Source: Sphingomonadales bacterium (GTDB taxonomy: Bacteria > Pseudomonadota > Alphaproteobacteria > Sphingomonadales > Sphingomonadaceae). From it: a stretch of DNA of 6,225 bases. Made by a program: the position numbers and the translations under genes. The notes below the pieces were generated by a model. That model saw nothing but the letters and a program-made list of their open reading frames with translations. It made no database searches and was not told where the DNA came from. Shown in pieces: positions 1 through 6,225 of this stretch. How positions within the stretch are numbered: the first letter of the stretch is position 1; the number at the start of each line of letters is the position of its first letter. The DNA lies in assembly GCA_025360285.1 (NCBI GenBank), contig JANYCM010000325.1:1-6225 (forward strand). The letters are read 5' to 3'.

Positions 1-2875
1 CGTCGCCGAAGAAGTGCTGCGTGACATTCCGGGTATCGTTCCCAGCATCGGTTCGGCCGTCAACAACGGTAACGGCGGCGCCTCCTACGTCGATCTTCGC
101 GGTATCGGCTCCACCCGCAACATCGTCCTGCTCGATGGCAACCGCATCGTCCCCGCCGGTCTCGCCGGCCGCGTCGATTTGAACAACATCCCGCTGGCCC
201 TGGTCGAGCGCGTGGACGCGCTGACCGGCGCGGCCGTGACGACCTATGGCGCCGATGCCATCTCGGGCGTCGTCAACTTCGTCACCAAGAAGGATTTCTC
301 GGGCGTCGACATGCAGCTCAGCAACGGCATCACCGAAAAGGGTGACGGCCGCAGCTTCCGCGGCGATCTGACCGTCGGCGGCAACTTCGATGATGGTCGC
401 GGCAACGCCACCGTGTCGGTCGGTTACCAGAAGACTGATCCGGTCTATCAGGGTGCTCGCGACTTCTCGATCAACAACTACAGCTCCTATTCGGGCATCA
501 ACGGCGTCCCTGGTGGTTCGGGCACCACTGTTCCGGCCCGTGTTACCGGCACCCGTCCGATTTCCGGCGGCGTCATCAACACGACCGCGCCGTTTGTCCA
601 GACCGGCACCACCGTCATCAACGGTGTCGTGACCCCGGTGCTCGCCGCGGTTCCGGGCGGTGTCGCCAACGGTGGTTCGCGTCAGATCGACCCGGCCACG
701 GGCGCCGCCATCCCCAACTATTACAACTTCAACTTCAACCCCTATAATATCTTTCAGACGCCGTTCGAGCGCTTCAACATCTACGCCCAGGCCAAATATT
801 CGGTCAGCGATGCGCTGGAATTCTACACCCGCGGCCTGTTCTCGAAGAACCAGGTCAACACCATCATCGCGCCGTCGGGCTCGTTCGGCACCACTGCCAA
901 CGTGCCGCTCAGCAATCCCTATCTGCCCGCCACCTTGCGTAACCAGCTTTGCGCCTTCAACGTCGCGCCGACGGTTGTGGGTGTGAACGCGGCGGGTGCC
1001 AGCGTTGCCGGTCAGGCGACCTACACGCCGCGCTTCACGCCGGCTGAGTGCGCCGCTGCCGCTACGGCCACCAACCCGAGCGATCCCAACTATCGTACCG
1101 TCAACATCGCGATTTCGCGCCGCACGACCGAATTTGGGCCGCGTATCAGCGAATTCACCACGACGGTGTTCGATTATCAGGCCGGCCTGCGCGGCAAGAT
1201 CACCAATTCGATCGATTGGGATCTGTCGGGTTCCTATGGTCAGAGCGAAAACACCCAGGTCCTCAAGGGCTATGTGCTGACCTCGCGTCTGCGCCAGTCG
1301 CTGCTTTCGACCAACACCGTCACCTGCCTTGATCCGTCGAACGGCTGCGTCCCGATCAATGTCTTCGGCGCTGCCGGCACGATCAACCCCGCTGCCGCCT
1401 CGTTCATCACAGCGGAAAGCACCACCCGGGTGAAAACCTCGCTCGGTCAGGTGAAGGCCTTGATCAGCGGCGATGTCGGCTTGGCTTTGCCGTCGGCGTC
1501 GGATCCGATCGGCTTCGCCATCGGTGCCGAATATCGCGCCTATGATGCAAGCCAGCGTGCTGACTCGCTCGCCAAACAGGCCGGCGAACTCGGTGGTGCC
1601 GGTGGTGCCGCTCCGGACATCGATGGCGGCTACACCGTCAAGGAAGTCTATGGCGAATTGATCGCGCCGCTGGTGCAGGACAAGCCGTTCTTCGAAAGCC
1701 TGACGCTCGAAGCCGGTGGCCGTTACTCCAGCTACAAGGTCGCCGCTACCGGCAACCCCAGCTATGACGCCTTCACCTGGAAGGTCGCCAGCACCTGGGA
1801 ACTGGTTAAGGGCTTCAAGGTTCGCGGCAATTATTCGCGCGCCGTCCGTGCCCCGAACATCGGCGAATTGTTCACGCCGGTGACCACGGGTCTGACCAAC
1901 CTCGGTACCGATCCCTGCTCGGGCTCAGCGCCCGTTTCCAACGCTACCCTTCGCGCGGTTTGTATCGCCCAGGGTGCTCCTGCCGGCACCATCGGGTCGA
2001 TCCAGAACCCGACGGCTGGCCAGGCCAACCAGACCAGCGGTGGCAACATCAACCTGAAGCCGGAAAAGGCCACGACCTGGACGATCGGCACCGTGTTGCA
2101 GCCGACCTTCCTGCCGGGCTTCTCGATCACCGTCGATTATTACAACATCACGGTTAAGCAGGCGGTTTCGTCGCCTCTGCCCGGTGATGCCATCGCGTCG
2201 TGCTTCAGCAACCTGACAGCGGCCAGCGCCACCAGCACGGCCTGCACCGTCATTCGTCGTAACCCGGTCACCGGTGGTCTCGATGGTCCTTCCGATACCA
2301 CTCAGGGTTTGTTCCTGGCCTCGTCGAACCTTGGTCTCATCAAGACCTCGGGTATCGATGTGGTGGCGTCCTACTCGCGTGATATCGGCTTCGCCAAGCT
2401 CGGCATCACGGCCAACGCCAACTACACCATCGCCTCCAAGTTCCAGGCGACCCCGGTATCGGTTATTCGTGAATGCGTCGGTTACTACAGCGCCAACTGC
2501 TCGTTCACCGGCTCGCTGCAGCCGAAGTTCCAGTCGTCGCTGCGCACAACCTTCGGCTTCGATTACTTCGATGCCTCGGTTAACTGGCGCCATATCTCGG
2601 GCTTCATTCAGGAACCCCTGGATGCGGCAAGCGGTGGCTCCTATGCGCCGGAGTTCGCCAAGATCAAGGCCTATGACAGCTTCGATCTCGCCGGTCGCTT
2701 CCATGTCGTGAAGAACCTGACGCTGATCCTGACGGTGTCGAACCTGTTCGATCGCACGCCGCCGCTGGTCGGCAGCACGGCCGGCAGCACCGCTTTCAAC
2801 AGCGGTAACACCTTCCCATCGACCTATGACGCGCTGGGTCGCCGCTACAACATGCAGATCAACGTCCGCTTCTAA
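1..2875 (+). CDS. TonB-dependent outer-membrane receptor, 3' part (5' end outside window)
   Basis: Outer-membrane beta-barrel that imports a scarce ligand (siderophore, sugar, peptide or similar) using energy from TonB-ExbB-ExbD. The reading frame is open from base 2 to a TAA at 2873-2875, giving 957 visible residues. There is no credible start: the GTG at 14 lies inside the plug domain, so the signal peptide and TonB box are upstream. Residues 1 to about 105 (numbered from base 2) are the plug, with the typical VDLRGIGSTRNIVLLDG stretch and its closing YGADAISGVVNFVTK. The rest is the barrel: YNFNFNPYNIFQTPFERF near 241, YSRAVRAPNIGELF near 611, LKPEKATTW near 685 and VSNLFDRTPP near 912. 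It ends in NVRF, with the terminal phenylalanine used in barrel assembly. Ten barrel cysteines fall in five close pairs (317/350, 442/449, 639/654, 734/748, 825/833), suggesting disulfides in surface loops. The ligand is not identifiable. A strong terminator follows. Confidence 0.96.
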   Translation, partial: VAEEVLRDIPGIVPSIGSAVNNGNGGASYVDLRGIGSTRNIVLLDGNRIVPAGLAGRVDLNNIPLALVERVDALTGAAVTTYGADAISGVVNFVTKKDFSGVDMQLSNGITEKGDGRSFRGDLTVGGNFDDGRGNATVSVGYQKTDPVYQGARDFSINNYSSYSGINGVPGGSGTTVPARVTGTRPISGGVINTTAPFVQTGTTVINGVVTPVLAAVPGGVANGGSRQIDPATGAAIPNYYNFNFNPYNIFQTPFERFNIYAQAKYSVSDALEFYTRGLFSKNQVNTIIAPSGSFGTTANVPLSNPYLPATLRNQLCAFNVAPTVVGVNAAGASVAGQATYTPRFTPAECAAAATATNPSDPNYRTVNIAISRRTTEFGPRISEFTTTVFDYQAGLRGKITNSIDWDLSGSYGQSENTQVLKGYVLTSRLRQSLLSTNTVTCLDPSNGCVPINVFGAAGTINPAAASFITAESTTRVKTSLGQVKALISGDVGLALPSASDPIGFAIGAEYRAYDASQRADSLAKQAGELGGAGGAAPDIDGGYTVKEVYGELIAPLVQDKPFFESLTLEAGGRYSSYKVAATGNPSYDAFTWKVASTWELVKGFKVRGNYSRAVRAPNIGELFTPVTTGLTNLGTDPCSGSAPVSNATLRAVCIAQGAPAGTIGSIQNPTAGQANQTSGGNINLKPEKATTWTIGTVLQPTFLPGFSITVDYYNITVKQAVSSPLPGDAIASCFSNLTAASATSTACTVIRRNPVTGGLDGPSDTTQGLFLASSNLGLIKTSGIDVVASYSRDIGFAKLGITANANYTIASKFQATPVSVIRECVGYYSANCSFTGSLQPKFQSSLRTTFGFDYFDASVNWRHISGFIQEPLDAASGGSYAPEFAKIKAYDSFDLAGRFHVVKNLTLILTVSNLFDRTPPLVGSTAGSTAFNSGNTFPSTYDALGRRYNMQINVRF

Positions 2876-2897
2876 ACCTCGGACGGATTGCAAACGG

Positions 2898-2927
2898 AAA
2901 GGGCGGGCCGCAAGGTCCGCCCTTTTT
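2898..2927 (+). terminator. Intrinsic terminator of the receptor gene
   Basis: The left arm AAAGGGCGGGCC (2898-2909) pairs with GGTCCGCCCTTT (2914-2925) to give a 12-bp stem with one G-T wobble. The loop is GCAA (2910-2913), a stable GNRA tetraloop. The right arm runs straight into five T residues (2923-2927). The hairpin begins 22 bases after the receptor stop codon. Read on the minus strand, the stem is followed by only three T residues, so it would be a poorer terminator for the converging sulfotransferase-like gene. Confidence 0.9.
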
Positions 2928-2939
2928 GGTTGTTGGACT

Positions 2940-2981
2940 CACTTGCGTTAAGGTCGAACCCTTACCCTTGTGCAGCAAGTG
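2940..2981. repeat. Interrupted inverted repeat between convergent genes
   Basis: CACTTGC (2940-2946) is the exact reverse complement of GCAAGTG (2975-2981). Inside it, TAAGG (2949-2953) pairs with CCTTA (2960-2964), so a two-tier stem can be drawn. The element lies in the 137-base gap between the receptor stop (2875) and the stop of the converging sulfotransferase-like gene (3013). It has no T-tract on either side, so it is not a classical intrinsic terminator. It could stabilise the 3' end of the minus-strand transcript or be chance pairing in a short spacer. Confidence 0.3.
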
Positions 2982-3012
2982 GGAAGGCACGGTCGGCTCA
3001 GGGGCCAGCGCT

Positions 3013-4047
3013 CTATCCGAACAGCGGCGCCGGCAATACCAGGCTCATCCCGGTGCTGGCCGCGACGGCTTCGGCCCAAACCGCAACTTTTTCAATCTCT
3101 TCGGCATGGATCACCGCTGCGTCCCGGGCTTCCTCGGCGCGAGCCGCGGCGCCGAAATCCCCATCGAATTTCGAATGCCGGGTAAAGGCCGGGCCGGCAA
3201 CGATGGCATCGATCGCGGCGGCATCGAGCGGCAAGCCGAACAGGCCCGCCAAACGCGTCATCGCGGCGCGTGGATCGGCCATCAACGTTTCGGAATCGAG
3301 CGTCCGCACCCGTTCCGGCCCGAATTGCGTCGCCATCTGGGCGAACAGCCGGTGCTGGGCCAACCAGCCGATGGCACCCGCCTGAAGATCGGTCTGGCCG
3401 AGATAATCCTCGCTCTTGAAGCCAAAATTGTGCAGCCCTTCACGCAATTGCTTGACCAGCAATTCCCGCACCCACAGCCGCCCCCACATGCCCTTTTTGG
3501 CAATGGAACCCAGATAGGTGCGCAGCGGCGCGTGCAGCAACAACGCCCGTGCCGCCGGCCGCATCGTCAGCATTGCCGGTGCCATGCCGTTGACAACATT
3601 GGACGGTTTGATGACGACCGCTTCGCGTGCGCCGAACGGCCGGGCGAGCAGGGCCAGGGCATCATCCAGCACCGGGGCAATCTGCCGGGCCGTGCCGCCG
3701 CGGTGCTGCCAGCCGATCAGATCGTTGAGCACCACAGGCTCCTTCAAGCCCATGGCGACACCGTCCACATCAAAGGCACGTGCCAGCAACGTTGAACAGC
3801 AATAGGCCGAATGAAAGATGAAATGCAGCGGTGCCTGCGGCGGCCGGGCCGCCATCGCATCGGCGCGCCGAACCACCACCGGCTTTGGTTCAACACCCAG
3901 ATAATCATCGGTCAGGAAGGTGGCACGGCGCTGTGCCGCCCGGTCGATCCGGCGGAAATGCACGGCATCATGGCCGGGATCGAAACGGTGCGGAAACCAC
4001 AGGGGATCGGCAACAATCCGGGCGATGGCGGGATCAACAGTCATCAT
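3013..4047 (-). CDS. Sulfotransferase-like P-loop protein, substrate unknown
   Basis: A 344-residue, probably soluble protein with no signal peptide or membrane segment. FHSAYCCSTLLARAFD (78-93), after a short hydrophobic strand, occupies the place of the 5'-phosphosulfate-binding loop of PAPS-dependent sulfotransferases. HAPLRTYLGSIAKKG (172-186), with Arg176 and Ser181, resembles the 3'-phosphate-binding motif. The C-terminal stretch FTRHSKFDGDF recalls the conserved Arg/Lys segment late in the sulfotransferase fold. VIKPSNVVNG (145-154) is a further motif-like stretch. These resemblances are from memory; the usual loop lysine (as in PKSGT) is absent, so transfer of sulfate from PAPS is inferred only. 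The start is taken as the first of two tandem ATGs (4047, 4044) because MMTVDP begins plausible protein. A TTG at 4149 would add 34 residues that look non-coding. No good Shine-Dalgarno is visible. The gene converges with the receptor and diverges from the small exported protein. No sulfate-activation genes are in view. Confidence 0.72.
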   Translation of the reverse strand: MMTVDPAIARIVADPLWFPHRFDPGHDAVHFRRIDRAAQRRATFLTDDYLGVEPKPVVVRRADAMAARPPQAPLHFIFHSAYCCSTLLARAFDVDGVAMGLKEPVVLNDLIGWQHRGGTARQIAPVLDDALALLARPFGAREAVVIKPSNVVNGMAPAMLTMRPAARALLLHAPLRTYLGSIAKKGMWGRLWVRELLVKQLREGLHNFGFKSEDYLGQTDLQAGAIGWLAQHRLFAQMATQFGPERVRTLDSETLMADPRAAMTRLAGLFGLPLDAAAIDAIVAGPAFTRHSKFDGDFGAAARAEEARDAAVIHAEEIEKVAVWAEAVAASTGMSLVLPAPLFG

Positions 4048-4093
4048 GGCGTCATTTGGCCGGGTTATCGGTGCGCTGCAATCCCGGCACCGC

Positions 4094-4122
4094 TTGCCGA
4101 GCCGCGACGGTCCGGATATTGT
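4094..4122 (+). promoter_or_regulatory. Possible promoter for the small exported protein
   Basis: TTGCCG (4094-4099) and TATTGT (4117-4122) each match the sigma-70 consensus at four of six positions and are 17 bases apart. Transcription would begin near 4129, about 25 bases before the GTG start at 4154. A direct repeat CGGAT-N5-CGGAT (4113-4117 and 4123-4127, one helical turn apart) overlaps the -10 and could be an operator half-site pair, or chance. I could not find a convincing promoter for the divergent minus-strand gene in the same 106-base region. Confidence 0.3.
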
Positions 4123-4140
4123 CGGATTTTGCAATGCAGC

Positions 4141-4146
4141 AGGGAG
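4141..4146 (+). promoter_or_regulatory. Ribosome binding site that decides the start of the small exported protein
   Basis: AGGGAG lies 7 bases before a GTG (4154) and only 4 bases before an in-frame TTG (4151). The spacing favours GTG. No in-frame ATG is near, and upstream codons of the same frame are antisense to the neighbouring gene. Confidence 0.65.
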
Positions 4147-4153
4147 CAATTTG

Positions 4154-4423
4154 GTGCGCGCAATTCAACTGATTCTGGGCCTTGCCTTTGCCACGACGGG
4201 CTTCACGGGCGCCGCGCGCGCCGCCGATCCGACGCCGCCGCCCGCCGCGACGACCACACCGGATCTCAAGATGATCTGCCGCAGCGACAAGGAAATCGGC
4301 TCGCTCGTCAAAACGCGAAAGACCTGCCATACCCGCGAACAATGGCGCTACATTGATGACGTCAACCAGAAATTCGCCCGCGATCTGGTTGATGACACCC
4401 GTACGAAGGCGACGTCCAACTGA
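4154..4423 (+). CDS. Small exported protein with two conserved-looking cysteines, function unknown
   Basis: An 89-residue protein started by GTG, chosen for the AGGGAG ribosome binding site. Residues 1-23 form a Sec signal peptide: Arg2, a hydrophobic core (IQLILGLAFATTGF) and an A-R-A site, predicting cleavage before Ala24. A low-complexity Pro/Ala/Thr linker (24-36) follows. The mature part holds MICRSDKEIGSLVKTRKTCHTREQW, shown here in two pieces: MICRSDKEIGSL and VKTRKTCHTREQW. Cys42 and Cys58 are 16 positions apart around a Gly-Ser, with a charged, probably helical tail to residue 89. This resembles small periplasmic hypothetical proteins of sphingomonads and xanthomonads with a C-x(n)-G-S-x(n)-R-x-C-x-T-x(2)-W pattern; the resemblance is from memory. 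A disulfide in the periplasm is the likely structure. No lipobox is seen. It diverges from the sulfotransferase-like gene and stops 6 bases short of the clpB stop. No molecular role can be assigned. Confidence 0.82.
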   Translation: MRAIQLILGLAFATTGFTGAARAADPTPPPAATTTPDLKMICRSDKEIGSLVKTRKTCHTREQWRYIDDVNQKFARDLVDDTRTKATSN

Positions 4424-4429
4424 CGCTGG

Positions 4430-6225
4430 TCACGCCGGCATCAGCGCCAGCCGGCCATCGCCTTCATCGACCTTGACGGTGGATCCGTCGGCAATCGCCC
4501 CTTGCAGGATCAGCTCGGCGAGCGGGTCCTGCAAATGCTTCTGCACGGTACGTTTGAGCGGCCGCGCGCCATAAACCGGATCATAACCGACCCGCGCCAG
4601 CCAGCGCCGCGCCGCATCGGTCAGTTTCAGCACGACCTTGCGATCCTTGAGCAAAGTCTGCACCCGCGCCACCTGCAAATCGACGATCGGCGCCATAGCG
4701 CTTTCGCCCAGCCGCTGGAACAGCACGATCTCATCGAGCCGGTTGAGAAACTCTGGCCGGAAATGCCCGCGCACTACTTCCATCACCTGCGCCTCGGCAT
4801 CGGCGACCGGCTGATCATCCCGCAGCGCCGCGATATATTGTGACCCCAGGTTGGAGGTGAGGATAATCAGCGTGTTGGTGAAATCCACCGTCCGCCCCTG
4901 GCCATCGGTCAGCCGGCCATCATCGAGCACCTGGAGCAGGATGTTGAAGACATCGCCATGGGCCTTTTCAACTTCGTCGAACAGGATGACCTGATAGGGC
5001 CGGCGCCGCACAGCCTCGGTCAGCACGCCGCCTTCTTCATAGCCGACATAGCCGGGGGGCGCCCCGATCAACCGCGCCACGGCATGTTTTTCCATATATT
5101 CGGACATGTCGATGCGCACCATGGCGCGCGGATCGTCGAAAAGGAATGTCGCCAGCGCCTTGGTCAATTCGGTCTTGCCGACGCCGGTTGGCCCCAGGAA
5201 CAGGAAGCTGCCGAGCGGCCGGTTGGGGTCCTGCAAGCCCGCCCGCGCCCGGCGTACTGCCGATGACACGGCATGTACCGCAGCGGCCTGGCCGATCACC
5301 TGCGCCGACAGGATCGATTCCATCTTCAGCAATTTGTCGCGTTCGCCTTCCAGCATCCGGTCCACCGGAATGCCGGTCCAGCGTGACACCACCGCGGCGA
5401 TATCATCGGCGGTGACTTCCTCGCGGGTCATCGCATTGGTTGTGGCGCCTTCGGCCTCCACCAGCGCCCTCTCCAGTTCGGGGATGCGGCCATAGGTCAG
5501 CTCCCCGGCCCTGGCGTAATCGCCGCCGCGCTGCGCCTGTTCGACTTCCAGCCGCGCTGCATCAAGCTGTTCCTTGATCCGCGTCGCCGCCGCCAATTTG
5601 TCCTTCTCGCCTTGCCAGCGCAGGGTCAGCGCCCCGGATTGTTCTTCCAGATCAGTCAGTTCAGCCTTCAATGCCGTCAGCCGCTCCTTGGAGGCCGCAT
5701 CGGTTTCCCGCTCCAGCGCCGCCGCCTCGATCTTCAACTGGATAATGCGGCGATCAAGACTTTCGATCTCCTCGGGCTTGGATTCCACCTCCATGCGCAA
5801 CCGCGAGGCGGCCTCGTCCATCAGGTCGATCGCCTTGTCAGGCATGAAACGGTCGGCGATGTAGCGGTTGCTGAGGGTCGCGGCGGCGACAATCGCGCCA
5901 TCGGTGACGCGCACGCCGTGGTGGAGTTCATATTTCTCCTTCAGCCCGCGCAGGATCGAAATCGTATCCTCGACGCTGGGTTCGCCGACCATCACCGGCT
6001 GGAAACGCCGTTCCAGCGCTGCGTCTTTTTCGACATATTTGCGATATTCGTTGAGCGTCGTCGCACCGATACAGTGCAATTCGCCGCGCGCCAGCGCCGG
6101 TTTCAGCAGGTTTGACGCATCCATCGATCCTTCCGACGCCCCGGCACCGACCAAAGTGTGCATTTCATCGATGAACAGGACGACATCGCTGCCTTCGGCG
6201 CGCACTTCGTCGAGCACACCCTTCA
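4430..6225 (-). CDS. clpB: ATP-dependent disaggregase ClpB, C-terminal 70% (5' end outside window)
   Basis: Cytosolic AAA+ hexamer that, with DnaK-DnaJ-GrpE, threads aggregated proteins through its pore after heat stress. The frame is open to the window edge and stops with TGA at 4430-4432, giving 597 full codons of a protein normally near 860 residues. The N-domain and first Walker A are upstream. A GTG at 6217 is internal, since KGVLDE continues into it. In order the gene shows: NBD1 Walker B VLFIDEMHTL (DE near 6164-6169); arginine fingers ALERRF; the coiled-coil middle domain (about 5770-5450), which distinguishes ClpB from ClpA and ClpC; NBD2 Walker A GPTGVGKT (5194-5171); pore loop GYVGYEEGG; Walker B VILFDEVEKAH (about 4990-4958); sensor 1 TSN (4858-4850); arginine finger in FLNRLDE (4741-4739); sensor 2 GARPLKR (4570-4550). 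All motifs look intact. The promoter, commonly sigma-32 driven, is outside the window. Confidence 0.98.
   Translation of the reverse strand, partial: KGVLDEVRAEGSDVVLFIDEMHTLVGAGASEGSMDASNLLKPALARGELHCIGATTLNEYRKYVEKDAALERRFQPVMVGEPSVEDTISILRGLKEKYELHHGVRVTDGAIVAAATLSNRYIADRFMPDKAIDLMDEAASRLRMEVESKPEEIESLDRRIIQLKIEAAALERETDAASKERLTALKAELTDLEEQSGALTLRWQGEKDKLAAATRIKEQLDAARLEVEQAQRGGDYARAGELTYGRIPELERALVEAEGATTNAMTREEVTADDIAAVVSRWTGIPVDRMLEGERDKLLKMESILSAQVIGQAAAVHAVSSAVRRARAGLQDPNRPLGSFLFLGPTGVGKTELTKALATFLFDDPRAMVRIDMSEYMEKHAVARLIGAPPGYVGYEEGGVLTEAVRRRPYQVILFDEVEKAHGDVFNILLQVLDDGRLTDGQGRTVDFTNTLIILTSNLGSQYIAALRDDQPVADAEAQVMEVVRGHFRPEFLNRLDEIVLFQRLGESAMAPIVDLQVARVQTLLKDRKVVLKLTDAARRWLARVGYDPVYGARPLKRTVQKHLQDPLAELILQGAIADGSTVKVDEGDGRLALMPA

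Noticed and set aside
14..16. GTG as the receptor start codon
   Set aside because: The codons before it (VAEE) continue typical plug-domain sequence, and a start here would remove the signal peptide and TonB box. The gene is cut by the window edge.
1925..2893. Open frame of 322 codons on the minus strand, opposite the receptor gene
   Set aside because: It is wholly antisense to well-conserved receptor sequence, its product is rich in Arg, Gly and Ala with no recognisable domain, and long antisense frames are expected in GC-rich genes with strong third-position bias.
2926..3795. Open frame of 289 codons on the plus strand, opposite the sulfotransferase-like gene
   Set aside because: The product is rich in Gln, His, Pro and Arg with no motif and starts within intergenic sequence. 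The minus-strand protein has motif-like segments and protein-like composition.
4044..4055. Three-codon upstream frame (ATG ACG CCA TGA, minus strand) overlapping the tandem ATG start of the sulfotransferase-like gene
   Set aside because: It is tempting as a translational-coupling leader, but it is four codons including the stop and has no ribosome binding site, so chance is the simpler explanation.
3920..4153. N-terminal extension of the small exported protein back to 3920
   Set aside because: It would bury the signal peptide in the middle of the protein and overlap the sulfotransferase-like gene in antisense. The ribosome binding site at 4141 supports the GTG at 4154.
4425..4451. GCTGG...CCAGC pairing at the convergent junction as a bidirectional terminator
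   Set aside because: The stem is only 5 bp with a loop of about 17 bases and no T-tract on either strand, and it lies mostly within clpB coding sequence.
5612..6115. Open frame of 167 codons on the plus strand inside clpB
   Set aside because: It is antisense to intact ClpB motifs and reads as a shadow of codon bias.
6215..6217. GTG as the clpB start codon
   Set aside because: The preceding codons KG match the ClpB sequence before Walker B of the first ATPase domain. Starting here would delete the N-domain and the first Walker A.

Overview
This 6,225-base window is GC-rich, roughly 60% or more by eye. It looks like chromosomal DNA of an alphaproteobacterium, most likely a sphingomonad or relative. 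That placement is an inference from three things: a large TonB-dependent receptor of the oversized, cysteine-paired type common in that group, a ClpB sequence of alphaproteobacterial character, and a small periplasmic two-cysteine protein resembling sphingomonad hypotheticals. No marker such as rRNA is present to confirm it.

Layout. Bases 1-2875 (+) hold the 3' part of a TonB-dependent outer-membrane receptor; its signal peptide, TonB box and start of the plug lie upstream of the window. It is followed by a strong intrinsic terminator (2898-2927) with a GCAA-capped stem. A convergent gene at 3013-4047 (-) encodes a 344-residue P-loop protein that resembles uncharacterised proteobacterial sulfotransferase-like proteins. 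A 106-base divergent intergenic region (4048-4153) separates it from a small gene at 4154-4423 (+) encoding an 89-residue exported protein with two cysteines. That gene ends 6 bases from the stop of a converging clpB (4430 to beyond 6225, -), of which about the last 70% is present.

How the parts relate. Gene orientation alternates (+, -, +, -), so no two neighbours here can form an operon. The receptor and the small protein act in the envelope. ClpB is a cytosolic heat-shock disaggregase, unrelated in function and probably adjacent by chance. The sulfotransferase-like gene has no visible sulfate-activation partner, so its substrate cannot be read from context. About 95% of the window is coding, and no intergenic gap exceeds 140 bases. 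I see no tRNA, rRNA, CRISPR array, insertion sequence or phage gene.

I did not find a clearly new biological system. The points most worth a second look are the atypical nucleotide-binding loop of the sulfotransferase-like protein, the five cysteine pairs of the receptor, the uncharacterised small exported protein, and the terminator-less convergent junction with clpB.
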